This document shows, one piece after another, positions 1 through 9,111 of a stretch of 64,000 bases of DNA; the first letter of the stretch is position 1, and each line of letters opens with the position of its first letter. The notes beneath the pieces are model-generated. The model was not told the origin of the DNA and did no database searches. It saw only the letters and a program-made list of their open reading frames with translations. The position numbers and the translations under genes were made by a program. Source of the DNA: Pseudomonadota bacterium (GTDB lineage: Bacteria; Pseudomonadota; Gammaproteobacteria; Burkholderiales; Burkholderiaceae_E); the NCBI GenBank assembly GCA_023388075.1, contig JAEWGX010000034.1, positions 1 through 64,000 on the forward strand, given 5' to 3'.

Positions 1-10
1 CTGCAGGCAA

Positions 11-95
11 TGGTGCGGCTGAAAGGACTCGAACCTTCACACCTTTCGGCGCCAGAACCTAAATCTGGTGCGTCTACCAATTTCGCCACAGCCGC
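11..95 (-). tRNA. tRNA-Leu (anticodon UAG)
   Basis: Read on the minus strand, this folds as a long-variable-arm (class II) tRNA. The acceptor arms GCGGCTG and CAGCCGC pair, the discriminator is A, and CCA is encoded (11-13). The anticodon stem CCAGA/TCTGG encloses the loop TTTAGGT, so the anticodon is TAG and reads CUN leucine codons. The T arm contains GGTTCGAGTCC. A TAGAAT hexamer at 130-135 lies about 35 bp upstream and may be its -10 element, but no -35 is clear. Confidence 0.96.
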
Positions 96-181
96 GGGGG
101 TCCCCGCCGGTTCAGCCGAGGATTCCATAATTCTATCTGATCGCCTCGTGCAGCCATCCGTCCGGTGGACGAAAGCTCCGG

Positions 182-3100
182 CTATGCGGCGGTCTCGGCG
201 GGCTCGGATGCATCCGGCGGCGGTCGCAGCCGATACCAGGCGACATAGAGCGCCGGCACCGCGAGCACCGTAAGGATGGTGGCGAAGAAGAGGCCGCCCA
301 TGATGGCGAACGCCATCGGGCCCCACAGCACGTCGCGCGAGAGCGGCACCATGGCGAAGATGGCCGCCGCCGCGGTCAGGGCGATCGGACGGAAGCGCCG
401 CACGGCCGATTCGCGCACCGCCTCCCAGGGCGAATGCCCGGCGGCCTCGTCCTGCCGGATCTGGTCGATCAGTATGACGGTGTTGCGCATGATCATGCCG
501 CCCAGCGCGATGGTGCCGAGCATCGCCACGAAGCCGAACGGCCGCGCCGACAGCAGCAGCGCGGTCGCCACGCCGATGATGCCGAGCGGCGCTGTCACCA
601 GCACCATCGCGGCCAGCGAGAAGCGGTGCAGCTGGAGCATCAGCAGCCCGACCACGATCGCCAGCATCATCGGCATCCCGGCCGCGATGGAGGCCTGGGC
701 CTGCGCGTTGTCCTCCGCCGGCCCGCCGGTCTCGATCCGGTAGCCGGGCGGCAGCGTGGCTGCCAGGCGGTCGATCTCCGGCTGCATCCGGGCGGCGATG
801 TCCGGCGCCTGAACGCCGTCGACCAGGTCCGCCCGGACGGTCAGGTTGGGCGTGCGGCTGCGCCGCCAGATGATCGGCTCCTCCATCACCTCGGTGATGC
901 GGGCGATCTGCGAGAGCGGCACGCTGGCGCCGGTCGCGGTGCGGACCTGCAGGTACGGCAACGCGGAGAGCCGGGTGCGCTCCTGCGGCGGCGCGCGCAG
1001 CACCACGTCGATCAGCAGGTCGTCCTCGCGCAGCGTCCCGATGGTCGCGCCGGCAACCGCCCCACCCACCACCCGGGCGACCTGTGCGCTCGACAGGCCG
1101 ATGGCGCGGGCCTTGTCCTGGTCGACCTCGATGCGCACCGCCGGCGAGCGTTCCCCCCAGTCGAGATGGGTGTCGATCGCGTGCGGATTGGCGCGCACCA
1201 CCTCGGCGAGCCGGGCGCCGATCCGCTTGAGCTCGAGCGGCTCCGGTCCCAGCACTCGCAGCTGGATCGGATAGGCGACCGGCGGACCGAGCGGCGTGCG
1301 GTACACCCGGCTGCGCACGCCCGGGAAGTGCTCCGTCAGGCGTTCCCGCAGCGCGGGCAGCAGCCGCTCGCGGCTCTCCACGTCCGGGGTCAGGATGACG
1401 AACTGGGCGAAGTTCGGCCGGAAGAGTTGCTGGTCGAGCGAGAGGAAGTAGCGTGGCGAGCCGTTGCCGACGTAGGCGACATAGGTGGCGACGTCCGGGC
1501 TCCCCGCCAGGTAGCGCTCCAGCGACTCGGCCTGCTCCTGGGTGGCGGCGAGGCTCGCGCCTTCCGGCAGCCACAGCTCCGCCAGGATCTCGGCGCGATC
1601 GGACGCGGGGAAGAACTGCTTCTCGGTCGCCTGCATGCCGAGGACGCCGAGCGCCATCGCGGCCACCGTCGCCGCGAGCGTGATCCAGCGGCGGCGCATG
1701 CACCAGTCGATCAGCGCGCGCAGACCCCGGTAGAAGCGGGTGTCGAACACGGGATGGCCGGCGCCGACTTGCTCGCGCAGCAGGTAGCTGCCGATGAAGG
1801 GCGTGGCCATCACCGCCATCACCCAGGAGATCAGCAGCGCGAGCGTCACCACGGCGAAGATCGCGAAGGTGTACTCGCCGGTCGCCGAGCGGGCGGTCGC
1901 GATCGGCAGGAAGCCGGCCGCGGTGACCAGGGTGCCGGTGAGCATCGGGAACGCGGTGCTGGTGTAGGCGAAGGTCGCGGCCGCGAGCTTGTCCAGCCCC
2001 TCCTCCAGCTTGCGCGCCATCATCTCGACCGCGATCATGGCGTCGTCCACCAGCAGGCCGAGGGCGATCACCAGCGCGCCGGTGGAGACCCGGTGCAGGT
2101 CGATGCCGAAGATCGCCATGCCGAGGAACGTCGCCGCCAGCACCAGCGGGATGGTGAGCGCCACCACCATGCCGGCGCGCAGGCCCAGGCTGATGAAGCT
2201 CACCACCAGCACGATCGCCACCGCCTCGAGCAGCGCACGCACGAAGTAGCCGACCGCGCCCCGCACGATGCGCGGCTGGTCCGAGACCTTGGCGAACTCG
2301 AAGCCGACCGGCAGGTCGGCGCGCAGCCGCTCCATCGTTGACGCGAGGTTGTCGCCGAGCTCGAGCACGTCGCCCCGCCGCGTCATCGAGACGGCGATGC
2401 CGATCGCCTGCTGGCCGCCGTAGCGCATGGTGTAGACCGGCGGATCGACCAGCCCGCGGGTCACCCGCGCGATGTCGCCCAGGCGGATGACCCGGCCGCC
2501 TACCGACAGCCGCAGCTCCTCGATCTCGCGGACCGTATCGAACTGGCCGGTCACCCGCAGCGGCACGCTGCGCGTCGGGGTGTGGACGGTGCCGGCCGGG
2601 GCCACGACGTTCTGCGCCACCAGCTGCTCGGCGATGCGGTTGGGGTCGATGCCGAGGGTGGCCATCCGGGCGGTCGAGATCTCCACGTAGATCCGCTCGT
2701 CCTGCGTGCCGATCAGCTCGACCTTGGCGACGTCCGGCACCCGCAGCAGCTCCTGGCGGATGTTTTCGGCATGGCGCTTGAGCTCGGGGATGCTGAAGCC
2801 GTCGCCGGTGACCGCATAGATGGTGCCGAAGACGTCGCCGAACTCGTCGTTGAAGAACGGCCCGATCACCTCCTGCGGCAGCGTGGCGCGGATGTCGCCG
2901 ACCTTCTTGCGCACCTGGTACCAGATCCCGGGCACCTCCTCCGGCGGCGCATGCTCCTGCAGCTCGAGCACGATCAGCGATTCGCCCGGCTTGGAGTAGC
3001 TGCGAGTCCACTTGAAGTACGGCACCTCCTGCAGCTTCTTCTCGATGCGGTCGGTGACCTGCTGGTCCATCTGCTCCGTGGTGGCGCCCGGCCACAGGGT

Positions 3101-3268
3101 GCGCACCACCATCGCCCGGAAGGTGAAGTCGGGGTCCTCGCGCTGGCCGAGCTGCAGGAACGCGAGCGTGCCGGCGATGGCAACCACGATCAGCGCGAAC
3201 GCGGTCACCTGCGGGTAGCGCAGGGCGAGCGCCGACAGGTTGAAGCGCGAGGCCGGCTTGCCGTTCAC
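182..3268 (-). CDS. RND-family efflux transporter, inner-membrane permease subunit
   Basis: This 1028-residue protein has the length and layout of AcrB/MexB-like proton-driven RND pumps. It has an N-terminal membrane helix (about residues 13-35), a large periplasmic porter domain starting GQREDPDF, a central helix bundle (about 340-540), a second periplasmic loop, and a C-terminal bundle ending near residue 1015. The start is GTG at 3268; no ATG lies nearby in frame. The gene for the membrane-fusion partner ends 25 bp upstream, so the two form an operon. No TolC-like outer-membrane gene is adjacent, so it may borrow a channel encoded elsewhere. The sequence resembles TriC/VexF-type multidrug or detergent pumps, but the substrate cannot be told. 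Confidence 0.93.
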   Translation of the reverse strand: MNGKPASRFNLSALALRYPQVTAFALIVVAIAGTLAFLQLGQREDPDFTFRAMVVRTLWPGATTEQMDQQVTDRIEKKLQEVPYFKWTRSYSKPGESLIVLELQEHAPPEEVPGIWYQVRKKVGDIRATLPQEVIGPFFNDEFGDVFGTIYAVTGDGFSIPELKRHAENIRQELLRVPDVAKVELIGTQDERIYVEISTARMATLGIDPNRIAEQLVAQNVVAPAGTVHTPTRSVPLRVTGQFDTVREIEELRLSVGGRVIRLGDIARVTRGLVDPPVYTMRYGGQQAIGIAVSMTRRGDVLELGDNLASTMERLRADLPVGFEFAKVSDQPRIVRGAVGYFVRALLEAVAIVLVVSFISLGLRAGMVVALTIPLVLAATFLGMAIFGIDLHRVSTGALVIALGLLVDDAMIAVEMMARKLEEGLDKLAAATFAYTSTAFPMLTGTLVTAAGFLPIATARSATGEYTFAIFAVVTLALLISWVMAVMATPFIGSYLLREQVGAGHPVFDTRFYRGLRALIDWCMRRRWITLAATVAAMALGVLGMQATEKQFFPASDRAEILAELWLPEGASLAATQEQAESLERYLAGSPDVATYVAYVGNGSPRYFLSLDQQLFRPNFAQFVILTPDVESRERLLPALRERLTEHFPGVRSRVYRTPLGPPVAYPIQLRVLGPEPLELKRIGARLAEVVRANPHAIDTHLDWGERSPAVRIEVDQDKARAIGLSSAQVARVVGGAVAGATIGTLREDDLLIDVVLRAPPQERTRLSALPYLQVRTATGASVPLSQIARITEVMEEPIIWRRSRTPNLTVRADLVDGVQAPDIAARMQPEIDRLAATLPPGYRIETGGPAEDNAQAQASIAAGMPMMLAIVVGLLMLQLHRFSLAAMVLVTAPLGIIGVATALLLSARPFGFVAMLGTIALGGMIMRNTVILIDQIRQDEAAGHSPWEAVRESAVRRFRPIALTAAAAIFAMVPLSRDVLWGPMAFAIMGGLFFATILTVLAVPALYVAWYRLRPPPDASEPAETAA

Positions 3269-3293
3269 GGCCGCCCCGCGTGCAACGCCGCGA

Positions 3294-4400
3294 TCACCGC
3301 GCGGCTGCCTGGCTCGATGCTGCCGCCCTCACCTTCTGGCCCTCGCGAAGCAGGTTCGCGCCAGCCGTGACCACGGTCTCGCCGCCCCGCAGGCCCTGCT
3401 CGATCACGACCGCGTCGTCGAGGAGCGCGCCCAGGGTGACCGGTCGCGACTGCACCGTGGCCGTGGCCGGATCCACGATCCAGACCTTGGCCGTCCCTTC
3501 GCGGCTGTGCAGCGCCGTGATCGGCACCTGGATGTGCGAGCCGCCCGCGCCCTCGGCGGTGGCCACGGCGCTCATGCCGAGGGCGACGGCGGCGGTGTCG
3601 CCGCGAAGGGAGAGCCGCGCGGCGTAGGTGCGCGAGGCGGGATCGGCGGCCGGGGACAGCTCGCGCAGGCTCGCCTGCCACTGTCGCCCGGGTATGCCGG
3701 CCAGCGTCACGGTCCAGCTCGTGCCTTCCCGCACCCGCGAAAGGTCGCGCTCCGGGACGTTCACCAGCACCTCGACATCGCCCGCCTGGGCCACCCGCAC
3801 CACGGACTGGCCCACGGCTACGACCTGGCCAGCCTCGGCATCCACCGCGGTCACGATGCCGGCGGCATCCGCCTTCAGAAGCTGGTGCTCCAGCGTGTTG
3901 CGCGCCTGCTCGACCTGCGCGGTGGCCGCCTGCAGGCGCGAGCGCGCCGCATCCACCGCCGCGCGCTGGCGCTGCACGTTGGCATCGCTCACGAAGTTGC
4001 CTTGGCGCAGGCGCTCCGCCCGCTCCAGGTCGGCGCGGGCGAGCGCGAGCTCCGTGCGCAGCGCCTCCTGCTGCGCGCGCTGCGCATCCAGCGCCGGCGC
4101 GAGATCGCTTGGATCGAGCCGGGCCAGGACCTGCCCCGCCTCCACCCGGTCGCCCACCTGGACCTTGCGCTCGAGCACCCTGCCGCCGACGCGAAAGCCG
4201 TAGCGCACCTCCACCCGAGGCCGGACCTCGCCGGCGAGCGAAAGCTCCGGCGCCACCGAGCTCGCGGCCACCAGCTGCGTGCGCACCGGCCGCGGTGCCT
4301 CGATCGCCTCCGGCGGCGCGGGCTTGCTGCAGCCGGCGAGCAGCGCCGATCCCAGCAGGAGGACGGCGGCGACTTGGCGGCGGGCGGCGCGAAGGGTCAT
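3294..4400 (-). CDS. RND efflux periplasmic adaptor (membrane-fusion lipoprotein)
   Basis: A 368-residue HlyD/AcrA-type adaptor that links the pump encoded downstream to an outer-membrane channel. The N-terminus is a lipoprotein signal: charged RAARRQ, a hydrophobic stretch, then the lipobox LLAGC. A lipoyl-like half (GGRVLERKVQVGDRV), an Ala/Arg/Glu-rich coiled-coil hairpin (about residues 90-160), the second lipoyl half and beta-barrel domains follow. I use ATG 4400; an upstream TTG at 4415 would add VSYS-type residues ahead of the normal signal peptide. The gene diverges from hpnC. The short intergenic stretch contains no visible regulator gene. Confidence 0.92.
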   Translation of the reverse strand: MTLRAARRQVAAVLLLGSALLAGCSKPAPPEAIEAPRPVRTQLVAASSVAPELSLAGEVRPRVEVRYGFRVGGRVLERKVQVGDRVEAGQVLARLDPSDLAPALDAQRAQQEALRTELALARADLERAERLRQGNFVSDANVQRQRAAVDAARSRLQAATAQVEQARNTLEHQLLKADAAGIVTAVDAEAGQVVAVGQSVVRVAQAGDVEVLVNVPERDLSRVREGTSWTVTLAGIPGRQWQASLRELSPAADPASRTYAARLSLRGDTAAVALGMSAVATAEGAGGSHIQVPITALHSREGTAKVWIVDPATATVQSRPVTLGALLDDAVVIEQGLRGGETVVTAGANLLREGQKVRAAASSQAAAR

Positions 4401-4503
4401 GGAATAACTAACCAACGAGTCATTAAGGGAAATTCTTGCACTGCGCCCGCCGGTTGTAAAGGCCTCATTCGAGAGAGCCTGGGGACCCCTTCGAGGGGCA
4501 CTC

Positions 4504-4509
4504 TACAAT
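4504..4509 (+). promoter_or_regulatory. Possible -10 element of the hpnCDE operon
   Basis: TACAAT matches the sigma-70 -10 consensus at 5 of 6 positions. No good -35 lies 16-18 bp upstream; that region instead holds a small CCCCT/AGGGG hairpin. The hexamer ends only 6 bp before the GTG used for hpnC. If it is real, transcription would begin at or near that codon, and either the message is leaderless or translation starts at the ATG at 4540. Confidence 0.35.
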
Positions 4510-4515
4510 CCGGCC

Positions 4516-5463
4516 GTGACCAAGAACGTGCTGCCAGGAATGCCACTCCGAGGCCCCGCCACCGCTCCCGGGCCCACGGGAACCATTTCCGGCGGCCGGG
4601 CGTGGCACGGCGTCGATCACTACGAGAACTTTCCGGTCGGCTCGTGGCTGGTGCCGCGTGCCCTGCGACCCGCGGTCGTCGCGATCTACCGGTTCGCGCG
4701 ACATGCCGACGACATCGCCGACGAGGGCGACGCCACGGCATCCGAGCGCGACGAACGGCTGCGCGGGCTTGCCCGGGCGCTGGACACCGCCGCCATGGCC
4801 GGGGCGAGCGGCGAGCCGGTGGTCGATCGCCTCGCCGAAAGCGTGCGGGCTCACGGGCTCGACTGGCGTCACTTTCACGACCTGCTGGATGCCTTCCGGC
4901 AGGACCTGCGGGTGCGCCGGTATGCCGACGCCGCGGCGGTGGACGACTACTGCCGTCGTTCGGCGAATCCGGTCGGGCGGCTGATGCTGGAGCTGTTCGC
5001 CGCGGCCACGCCGGAGAACCTGGCGGACTCGGACCGGATCTGCAGCGGCCTGCAGCGAGTGAACTTCCTCCAGGACATCGGGGTGGACCTCGCCAAGGAC
5101 CGGATCTACCTGCCTGCCGCGACACTGGCCCGGTGCGGGGTGGACGAGGCACGGCTCGCGGGCGAAGTCGCGCAGGGCAGCTTCTCCGCCGCCACGCGCC
5201 GCGCTGTCGCGATCGAGGCGGCGCGCACCCGCTCGCAACTGCTGGCCGGGCGTGCGCTCGTGGATCGGGTGCCACGCCGGCTCGGCTGGGAGCTGCGCTT
5301 CGTGCTCGCCGGCGCGCTGCGGGTGCTGGATCGTCTCGCCGCGATCGATCACGACGTCGCCCGCACCCGCCCGCGACTTGGCTGGCGCGATGCCCCGGCG
5401 CTGCTGGCGGGCGCCCTGCGGCCGACCCGGCGCGGAGTCCTGCCTGCGGAATCCGAGCGATGA
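4516..5463 (+). CDS. hpnC: Squalene synthase HpnC (hydroxysqualene synthase family)
   Basis: A 315-residue member of the squalene/phytoene synthase superfamily. In the HpnCDE route, HpnD makes presqualene diphosphate from two farnesyl diphosphates, HpnC converts it to hydroxysqualene, and HpnE reduces that to squalene. The family core begins at VDHYENFP (about residue 34). Both Asp-rich motifs are present: ARHADDIADEGD and DIGVDLAKDR. The first 30 residues are a low-complexity extension, so the true start could be the ATG at 4540 instead of GTG 4516. The stop codon overlaps the hpnD ATG. No squalene-hopene cyclase gene is in the window. Confidence 0.92.
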   Translation: MTKNVLPGMPLRGPATAPGPTGTISGGRAWHGVDHYENFPVGSWLVPRALRPAVVAIYRFARHADDIADEGDATASERDERLRGLARALDTAAMAGASGEPVVDRLAESVRAHGLDWRHFHDLLDAFRQDLRVRRYADAAAVDDYCRRSANPVGRLMLELFAAATPENLADSDRICSGLQRVNFLQDIGVDLAKDRIYLPAATLARCGVDEARLAGEVAQGSFSAATRRAVAIEAARTRSQLLAGRALVDRVPRRLGWELRFVLAGALRVLDRLAAIDHDVARTRPRLGWRDAPALLAGALRPTRRGVLPAESER

Positions 5464-6329
5464 CGCCGGACCAGTACTGCCAGGACAAGGCGGCCCAGAG
5501 CGGATCCAGCTTCTATTACAGCTTTCTTTTCCTGCCGCCCGAGCGGCGCCGCGCGATCACCGCGCTCTATGCGTACTGCCGCGAGGTCGACGATGTCGTG
5601 GACGAGATCCCGGACCGCTCGGTGGCCGCGGCCAAGCTCGCCTGGTGGCGCGACGAGGTGGATCGCCTGGATGCCGGAGAGCCCACGCACCCGGTGACGA
5701 GGGCGCTGCAACCGCACCTGGCCCGCTTCGGCATCCAGCGCCGCCAGCTCGTCGAGGTGATCGACGGCATGCAGATGGACCTGGACCAGACCCGCTACCT
5801 CGATTTCGAAGGCCTTCGGCTCTATTGCCGGCGCGTCGCGGGCGTGATCGGCGAGCTGTCCGCCTCGATCTTCGGCTTCCAGGACCCGCGCACGCTGCAG
5901 TACGCCGACGAGCTCGGCCTCGCCTTCCAGCTCACCAACATCATTCGCGACGTCGGCGAGGACGCACGGGCCGGCCGGGTGTACATCCCGCTCGACGATC
6001 TCCAGCGTCACGGCCTGGCCGCCCACCAGCTCCTCGCCGCCCGTGCCGCCGACCAGGAAAGCGACGCGTTCCGCGCCCTGATGCGCGAGCAGGTCCGGCG
6101 CGCGCGGCACCACTACCGGCGCGCGTTCGAGCTGCTTCCCGAGATCGATCGGCGCACCCAGCGTCCCGGCCTGATCATGTCCGCGATCTATGCGGCCCTG
6201 CTCGAGGAGATCGAGCGCGACGGCTACCGGGTGCTCACGCAGCGCACGGCGCTCACGCCGGTGCGCAAGCTCTGGCTCGCCTGGCGTACCTGGCAGCGAG
6301 GTCGGCCGCCGCGCATCCCGGCCGACTGA
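5460..6329 (+). CDS. hpnD: Presqualene diphosphate synthase HpnD
   Basis: A 289-residue squalene/phytoene synthase-family enzyme that condenses two farnesyl diphosphates to presqualene diphosphate, the first step of bacterial squalene synthesis. Diagnostic sequences are YYSFLFLPPERR near the N-terminus, the first Asp motif REVDDVVDE and the second NIIRDVGEDARAGR. The ATG at 5460 overlaps the hpnC stop by 4 bases (ATGA), and the hpnD stop shares a base with the hpnE start. The three genes are therefore translationally coupled. Placement in the middle of hpnC-hpnD-hpnE is the standard order and supports the name. Confidence 0.94.
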   Translation: MTPDQYCQDKAAQSGSSFYYSFLFLPPERRRAITALYAYCREVDDVVDEIPDRSVAAAKLAWWRDEVDRLDAGEPTHPVTRALQPHLARFGIQRRQLVEVIDGMQMDLDQTRYLDFEGLRLYCRRVAGVIGELSASIFGFQDPRTLQYADELGLAFQLTNIIRDVGEDARAGRVYIPLDDLQRHGLAAHQLLAARAADQESDAFRALMREQVRRARHHYRRAFELLPEIDRRTQRPGLIMSAIYAALLEEIERDGYRVLTQRTALTPVRKLWLAWRTWQRGRPPRIPAD

Positions 6330-7750
6330 TGCGCCCGGCGCAAGTGGTGGTGATCGGCGCGGGCTGGGCAGGGATCGCCGCCGCCATCCATCTTGCCCGC
6401 GCCGGCCGTGCCGTGCGGCTGCTGGACGCCGCGCCCCAGGCGGGCGGCCGCGCGCGACGCGTCACCCTCCAGTGGATCCATCCGCGCCACGGCAAGCAGC
6501 CGGTCGAGCTCGACAACGGGCAGCATCTGCTGCTGGGCGCCTATACCGAGGTGCTGGAGCTGCTGCGGCTCACCGGCGGCTCCGACGCGGCCCGCATGGA
6601 ACGCTATCCGATGCGGCTGGCCGGCAGCGGCGGGCTGCTGCTCGAGCGGCCGGCCTTCGAGCGCGGCGGTACCGCCGGCACGCTGCTCGCCCCGCTCTCG
6701 TCCCTCTTCGGGTTGCTGCGGGCCCGCGGCCTGTCGGCCGGGTCGCGCTGGGCGATGATGCGCGCGCTTCTCGGCCTTCGCATGGCCGGCTGGCGCGTTC
6801 CCGAGGGCGTCTTGACCGTGGACGACTGGTTCGGCCAGGCGCGCCAGCCGGCCGAGCTGGTGGAGCGGGTCTGGCGACCGCTGGTGATCGCCGCGCTCAA
6901 CACCCCGACGGATCGGGCCTGCGCCGCGACGTTCCTGCGGGTGGTACGCGACAGCCTCGGCGCCGGTCACGCGGCAAGCGACTTCATCCTGGCGCGGCGC
7001 AATCTCGGCGACCTGTTCGTCGATCCCGGCATCGCCTGGCTGCGCGAGCACGGCGCCGAGGTGACCCTGCGCTGCGACGTGCGGCGCATCGTGCGCGGCG
7101 GGTCGCATCGCTACCGGGTGCTCGGCGGCACGCGCGCCGCGGTCGCGCCACTCGAGATCGAGTGCGACGAGATCGTGATCGCCACGCCTCCCTATGCGAG
7201 CGCCCGCCTGCTGGACGGGCTGGCCGATCCGTCGCTGGTCGCGACGCTGGGCCGCTTCGACTACCTGCCGATCACCACCGCCTACCTTGGCTGGCCCGAG
7301 GATCCGGTCGCTCGCGACGCGGGAGACCCGCGGCAGCGCCACTCGCCACTACCCGGAATGCTCGCCCTGCGCGATGCGCCCGCCGAGCAGCGCTACGCCC
7401 AGTGGTTCTTCGATCGCGGACGGCTCGGGCACTGGCACGTCGCCGCGCTGGTGCTGAGCGACAGCCGCGACGCGCGCGAGCTCGGCGACAGCCGCCTTGC
7501 CGATGCGCTGATCCGCCAGCTCCTTCTCGAGGTCGACCTGCCCGCGCCGACGCAGCTCAGCCTCATCCACGAGAAGCGCGCAACGATCGCCTGCACGCCC
7601 GAGCGTCCGCGACTTGCCGGCGATGCCGTCGGGGACGCGCTGCCGGGCATCGCGCTGGCTGGCGACTACGTCTATGCCGACTACCCGGCCACGCTGGAGG
7701 GCGCGGTGCGCAGCGGCCGGCTTGCCGCCGAGCTGCTGCTGCGGGACTAG
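6329..7750 (+). CDS. hpnE: Hydroxysqualene dehydroxylase HpnE (FAD amine-oxidase fold)
   Basis: A 473-residue flavoprotein of the phytoene desaturase/amine oxidase superfamily that reduces hydroxysqualene to squalene. The N-terminal FAD-binding GAGWAGIAAAIHLA follows immediately after the start, then the AGGRARR motif. The C-terminal FAD-contact segment is PGIALAGDYVYADYPATLEGAVRSG. The ATG overlaps the hpnD TGA by one base (TGATG). It is the last gene of the operon and ends 11 bp before the converging radA. The product is presumably cyclised to hopanoids by an enzyme encoded elsewhere. Confidence 0.93.
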   Translation: MRPAQVVVIGAGWAGIAAAIHLARAGRAVRLLDAAPQAGGRARRVTLQWIHPRHGKQPVELDNGQHLLLGAYTEVLELLRLTGGSDAARMERYPMRLAGSGGLLLERPAFERGGTAGTLLAPLSSLFGLLRARGLSAGSRWAMMRALLGLRMAGWRVPEGVLTVDDWFGQARQPAELVERVWRPLVIAALNTPTDRACAATFLRVVRDSLGAGHAASDFILARRNLGDLFVDPGIAWLREHGAEVTLRCDVRRIVRGGSHRYRVLGGTRAAVAPLEIECDEIVIATPPYASARLLDGLADPSLVATLGRFDYLPITTAYLGWPEDPVARDAGDPRQRHSPLPGMLALRDAPAEQRYAQWFFDRGRLGHWHVAALVLSDSRDARELGDSRLADALIRQLLLEVDLPAPTQLSLIHEKRATIACTPERPRLAGDAVGDALPGIALAGDYVYADYPATLEGAVRSGRLAAELLLRD

Positions 7751-7761
7751 CCGGCGCGGGA

Positions 7762-9111
7762 CTACCACGCCGCCGCGAGCGCCTCGTCCAGCCGATCCGC
7801 GGCGATCACCTCGAGCCCCTCGATCGGGCGCCGCGGCGCGTTCGCCCGTGGGGCGATCACCTTGCCGAAGCCGAGCTTCACCGCCTCGCGCAGGCGCTCC
7901 TGGCCTCGCGGCGACGGGCGGATCTCGCCGGTGAGGCCGATCTCGCCGAAGACGGCGAGTCCGTGCGGCAGCGCCCGGTCCTTCAGCGAGGAAACGATGG
8001 CCAGCACCACGGCCAGATCCGCCGCCGGCTCGGTGATGCGCACGCCGCCCACCGCGTTGATGAACACGTCCTGGTCGTAGGCCTGGATGCCGGCGTGCCG
8101 GTGCAGCACCGCCAGGAGCAGCGCGAGCCGCGCGGCCTCCAGTCCGACCGAGAGACGTCGTGGCTGGGGCGCGTGCGCGGTGTCCACCAGCGCCTGGATC
8201 TCGACGAGCAACGGGCGCGTTCCCTCCTGGGTGACCAGGACGCAGGAGCCGGCGACCGGCTGGGCATGCCGGGACAGGAAGAGCGCGGATGGATTGCTCA
8301 CCGCGCGCAGGCCGCGGTCGGTCATGGCGAAGACACCCAGCTCGTTCACCGCGCCGAAGCGGTTCTTGATCGCGCGCACCAGCCGGAAGGTGGAGTGGCT
8401 GTCGCCCTCGAAGTAGAGGACGGTATCCACCATGTGCTCCAGCACGCGCGGGCCGGCCAGCGCGCCCTCCTTGGTCACGTGGCCGATCATCACCACGGCG
8501 ACGCCCTGCTGCTTCGCCATCCGCGTGAGCTGCGCCGCGCACTCGCGCACCTGCGCCACGGAGCCGGGCGCCGATTGCAGCTGGTCGGTGAAGACCGTCT
8601 GGATCGAATCGATCACCACCACCGCTGGCCGCGTCGACCGGATCGCCGCGTCTATCCGCTCGAGCGAGATCTCCGCGAGCATCGGCAGGCGCGAGCCGTC
8701 GACGCCAATCCGCTGCGCGCGCAAGGCCACCTGCCCGAGCGACTCCTCGCCCGTCACGTAGAGCACCGGTTGGGTCTGGGCGAGGCTCGCGAGGGTCTGC
8801 AGCAGCAGCGTCGACTTGCCGATGCCCGGGTCCCCGCCGATCAGCACCACCGAGCCGGGGACCATGCCACCGCCGAGCACGCGGTCGAACTCCTCAAGGC
8901 CGGTCGCAAGCCGCGGCGACGATTCGGGCGGCACTTCGGCAAGGAGCGATACCGGGCTCGGCGCGGCGAGCGGCTCGAAGCGCCCCGAGGCGCCGCGCTC
9001 GACACGGGTTTCCTCCAACGTGTTCCACGCGTTGCAGGCCGGACACTGACCCTGCCACTTGGCGAAGGCCGCGCCGCATTCACGGCAGACGTACTGGGAA
9101 CGCGGCGCCAT
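7762..9111 (-). CDS. radA: DNA repair protein RadA (Sms)
   Basis: A 449-residue RecA-like ATPase that drives branch migration during recombinational repair. It begins with a C4 zinc finger (Cys9, Cys12, Cys23, Cys26), followed by a Walker A motif GGDPGIGKST at residues 92-101 and the RadA-specific KNRFG motif. The C-terminus is a Lon-like domain (VFINAVGG through GLTGEIRP). The ATG at 9111 shares its A with the alr stop (TGATG), so the two genes are coupled. Length is normal for the family. Confidence 0.96.
   Translation of the reverse strand: MAPRSQYVCRECGAAFAKWQGQCPACNAWNTLEETRVERGASGRFEPLAAPSPVSLLAEVPPESSPRLATGLEEFDRVLGGGMVPGSVVLIGGDPGIGKSTLLLQTLASLAQTQPVLYVTGEESLGQVALRAQRIGVDGSRLPMLAEISLERIDAAIRSTRPAVVVIDSIQTVFTDQLQSAPGSVAQVRECAAQLTRMAKQQGVAVVMIGHVTKEGALAGPRVLEHMVDTVLYFEGDSHSTFRLVRAIKNRFGAVNELGVFAMTDRGLRAVSNPSALFLSRHAQPVAGSCVLVTQEGTRPLLVEIQALVDTAHAPQPRRLSVGLEAARLALLLAVLHRHAGIQAYDQDVFINAVGGVRITEPAADLAVVLAIVSSLKDRALPHGLAVFGEIGLTGEIRPSPRGQERLREAVKLGFGKVIAPRANAPRRPIEGLEVIAADRLDEALAAAW

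Noticed and set aside
434..2341. Long open frame (635 codons) opposite the RND pump
   Set aside because: It is antisense to a clear RND gene, with low-complexity Arg/His/Gln-rich translation typical of GC-rich shadow frames.
4416..4445. Possible TetR-type operator between the efflux genes and hpnC
   Set aside because: The AT-rich stretch is only weakly symmetric and no TetR gene is adjacent.
3240..5459. Open frame continuous with hpnD that would make a 1029-residue protein
   Set aside because: Only the part from 5460 matches a family. Upstream it is out of frame with the MFP and hpnC genes.
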